Shown: one piece after another, positions 62,261-64,000 of the stretch
Numbering within the stretch: the first letter of the stretch is position 1
How the letters are laid out: every line of letters begins with the position of its first letter
NCBI RefSeq assembly: GCF_000218545.1
Contig: NC_015671.1
Coordinates: 2,418,001-2,482,000 of the forward strand
Source: Cellulomonas gilvus ATCC 13127
GTDB taxonomy: Bacteria; Actinomycetota; Actinomycetes; Actinomycetales; Cellulomonadaceae
Direction: 5' to 3'
Length of the DNA stretch: 64,000 nt
Notes under the pieces: model-generated
The model's database searches: none
Seen by the model: the letters and a program-made list of their open reading frames with translations, nothing else
Told to the model about the DNA's origin: nothing
Made by a program: the position numbers and the translations under genes

Positions 62261-64000
62261 CGACCGTGCCGGTGTTCGACGTCCGCGGGCCGCTGCCCGG
62301 CGTGGAGACCGTGGTCCTCGAGGCGAGCGCAGGCACGGGCAAGACGTGGACGATCGCGTCGCTCGCGGTGCGGTACGTCGCCGAGCTCGGGGTCCGTCTG
62401 CCCGAGCTCATGCTGGTGACGTTCGGACGGGCCGCGACCACCGAGCTGCGCGACCGCGTGCGGGGCCGCCTGGTCGAGGTCGAGCGCGGCTTGCGGTCAC
62501 CCGTGGCACGCACGTCGAGCGACGAGGTCGTGGCGCTGCTCGCCGACGCCGACCCGGCCGAGGTCACGGCGCGCCGCACCCGGCTGGCCGCCGCGCTCGC
62601 GGAGTTCGACGCCGCGACCATCACGACGACGCACGGCTTCTGCCAGCAGATGCTCGCGATGCTCGGCACGACGTCCGACGTGGACCACGACGCGACGCTG
62701 CTGCCGGACGTCGCCGACCTCGAGGCCGAGGTCGCGGACGACCTGTACCTGCGCACGTACGCCGCCACCACGACCCCGCTCGTCACGGTCGACACCGCGC
62801 GCGAGGTGATGCACGCGGCCGTGTCCGACCACGCCGCCGTGCTCGAGCCGGGCGACGCCGAGCCCGGCACCGCTCCCCACCACCGGTTCAAGCTCGCCGA
62901 GGTGGCGCGCGCGGAGATGCGCCGCCGCAAGCGCGCCGCGGGTGTCGTCGACTACGACGACCTGCTCACGCTGCTGCGCGACGCGCTCGTCGATCCCGTG
63001 ACCGGGCCCGCGGCCCGCGCGCGCGTACGCGCCGCGTTCCGGGTGGTCATGGTCGACGAGTTCCAGGACACCGATCCGGTGCAGTGGCAGATCCTGCGGT
63101 CGGCGTTCCACGGCGAGCGCACGCTCGTGCTCATCGGCGACCCCAAGCAGGCCATCTACGCGTTCCGCGGTGCCGACGTCACGACGTACCTCGTGGCCGC
63201 GGCCGAGGCGCGCCGGGCGACCCTGGCGCGCAACCACCGCGCGGACCCCGCCGTCCTGGCGGGACTGCGCCCGGTCCTCGAGGGGGCCGCACTCGGTGAC
63301 CCCCGCATCGTCGTGCACCCCGTCGAGGCGCAGCACCGCGGCCGACGCCTGGCCGGTGGTCCGCCCGTGGTGCTGCGGCAGGTGACCCGGACCGCGCTGG
63401 GCACCCGTCCCGGACGCGTCCCGCCCGTGGGCGCGGTGCGTGACCTGCTGTACGCCGACGTCGCGGCGCAGGTGGTCGAGACGCTGACCACGTGCCGCGT
63501 CCCCGACGACGGCACCGCACCGCACGGCACCGCAGCGGACGGCACCGCACCGGACGGCACCGCGCTCGCCGGACGGCACGACCCGCCGCTGCGCGCCGTC
63601 CGACCGGGCGAGATCGCCGTGCTGGTCCGGCGCAACCGCGACGCGCAGGCGGTCCAGCGCGCGCTCGCCGAGGCCGGGGTGCCCGCCGTGATCTCGGGCC
63701 TGGCGAGCGTGTTCGGCACGCGCTCGGCCCAGCACTGGCTCACGCTCCTGTCCGCGCTGGCCCGTCCGGACGACTCCGGGCTCGCCGCGGGCGCCGCGCT
63801 CACCCCGTTCCTCGGCTGGACGGCCGCCGAGCTCGCGCTCGCGGACGACCGTGCGCGCGACCGCCTGGCGGAGCGCGTGCGCACCTGGGCCGCGACGCTC
63901 GCGTCGCACGGGGTCGCGGCGCTGCTCGAGGCGGCCGCGGCCACCGGCATGCGGGCGCGCGTGGTCGCCGCGGTGGACGGCGAGCGCGAGCTCACCGACC
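62257..64000 (+). CDS. recB: exodeoxyribonuclease V subunit beta (RecB), N-terminal part
   Basis: The frame from GTG 62257 stays open to the window edge (581 codons), so the gene is truncated by the window. Walker A EASAGTGKTWTIASLAVRY, motif Ia MLVTFGRAATTELRDRVR, THGFCQQML, VDYDDLLTLLRDAL, VMVDEFQDTDPVQW (motif II) and IGDPKQAIYAFRGADVTTY (motif III) are UvrD-like RecB features. It provides the 3'-5' helicase and, beyond the window, the nuclease. A short Asp-Gly-Thr-Ala repeat interrupts it near residue 420. recD is expected downstream. Confidence 0.95.
   Translation, partial: MTTVPVFDVRGPLPGVETVVLEASAGTGKTWTIASLAVRYVAELGVRLPELMLVTFGRAATTELRDRVRGRLVEVERGLRSPVARTSSDEVVALLADADPAEVTARRTRLAAALAEFDAATITTTHGFCQQMLAMLGTTSDVDHDATLLPDVADLEAEVADDLYLRTYAATTTPLVTVDTAREVMHAAVSDHAAVLEPGDAEPGTAPHHRFKLAEVARAEMRRRKRAAGVVDYDDLLTLLRDALVDPVTGPAARARVRAAFRVVMVDEFQDTDPVQWQILRSAFHGERTLVLIGDPKQAIYAFRGADVTTYLVAAAEARRATLARNHRADPAVLAGLRPVLEGAALGDPRIVVHPVEAQHRGRRLAGGPPVVLRQVTRTALGTRPGRVPPVGAVRDLLYADVAAQVVETLTTCRVPDDGTAPHGTAADGTAPDGTALAGRHDPPLRAVRPGEIAVLVRRNRDAQAVQRALAEAGVPAVISGLASVFGTRSAQHWLTLLSALARPDDSGLAAGAALTPFLGWTAAELALADDRARDRLAERVRTWAATLASHGVAALLEAAAATGMRARVVAAVDGERELTD
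63509..63567 (+). repeat. degenerate 15-bp in-frame repeat in recB
   Basis: Four tandem near-copies of GACGGCACCGCACCG encode DGTAPHGTAADGTAPDGTAL. They form a surface-type low-complexity insert between helicase motifs. Confidence 0.75.

Overview
This is a chromosomal stretch from a very GC-rich Gram-positive actinobacterium. Gene content, codon use and family resemblance point to Cellulomonas or a close relative: a secreted SGNH hydrolase carrying a family 2 carbohydrate-binding module on a Pro-Thr linker, a divergent membrane pyrophosphatase, a membrane-fused copper nitrite reductase, ROK/ABC sugar genes, DUF3039, DUF2017 and clpS-pncB synteny, and leaderless promoters with TANNNT boxes. 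The genus assignment is inference. There is no prophage, plasmid origin or CRISPR array. The only complete mobile element is one IS481-family insertion.

Layout. 1-5 kb: end of an MMPL transporter, DNA topoisomerase IB, an SDR/DUF2867 protein, and a minus-strand thioesterase pair. 5-11 kb (minus): EttA, a single-stranded DNA-binding protein, and two overlapping dynamin-like GTPases. 11-19 kb: housekeeping genes with four tRNAs (Arg-TCT, His-GTG, Lys-CTT, Leu-TAG), oligoribonuclease, an ATP-grasp enzyme, a GroES-like protein, a Bcp peroxiredoxin, two CNNM/CBS membrane proteins and thioredoxin. 19-28 kb: the clpS-DUF2017-murI-MBL-rph-rdgB-ABC-F operon, split by the IS481 element, with pncB divergent. 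28-39 kb: a helicase/DUF3039 pair, an amino-sugar uptake operon (ROK regulator, binding protein, two permeases, ROK kinase, nagB) and pgi, which takes the fructose-6-phosphate made by NagB. 39-45 kb: a nitrogen-oxide island with a membrane-fused NirK, a polytopic partner, a divergent putative Fe-S regulator and a DUF2249 protein. 45-58 kb: an S4 protein, the SGNH-CBM2 hydrolase, a YciI protein, a membrane pyrophosphatase coupled to a glycosyltransferase-like gene, an OafA-like acyltransferase, luxS-pfs, a large Pro/Gln-rich membrane protein, and RlmC. 58-64 kb: recC and the start of recB, cut by the window edge.

The most unusual features are: (1) a 30-bp palindromic repeat family at two loci, each followed by a G-quadruplex-type tract; (2) an IS481 insertion whose duplicated CCTAGC target supplies the stop codon of the transposase, keeps the stop codon of DUF2017 and lies across the likely -10 box of murI; (3) at least 14 start codons placed 6-7 nt after a TANNNT-like box, implying widespread leaderless transcription; (4) the nitrite-reductase island with a motif shared between its two transcription units; (5) a membrane pyrophosphatase with a lipobox-like N-terminus.
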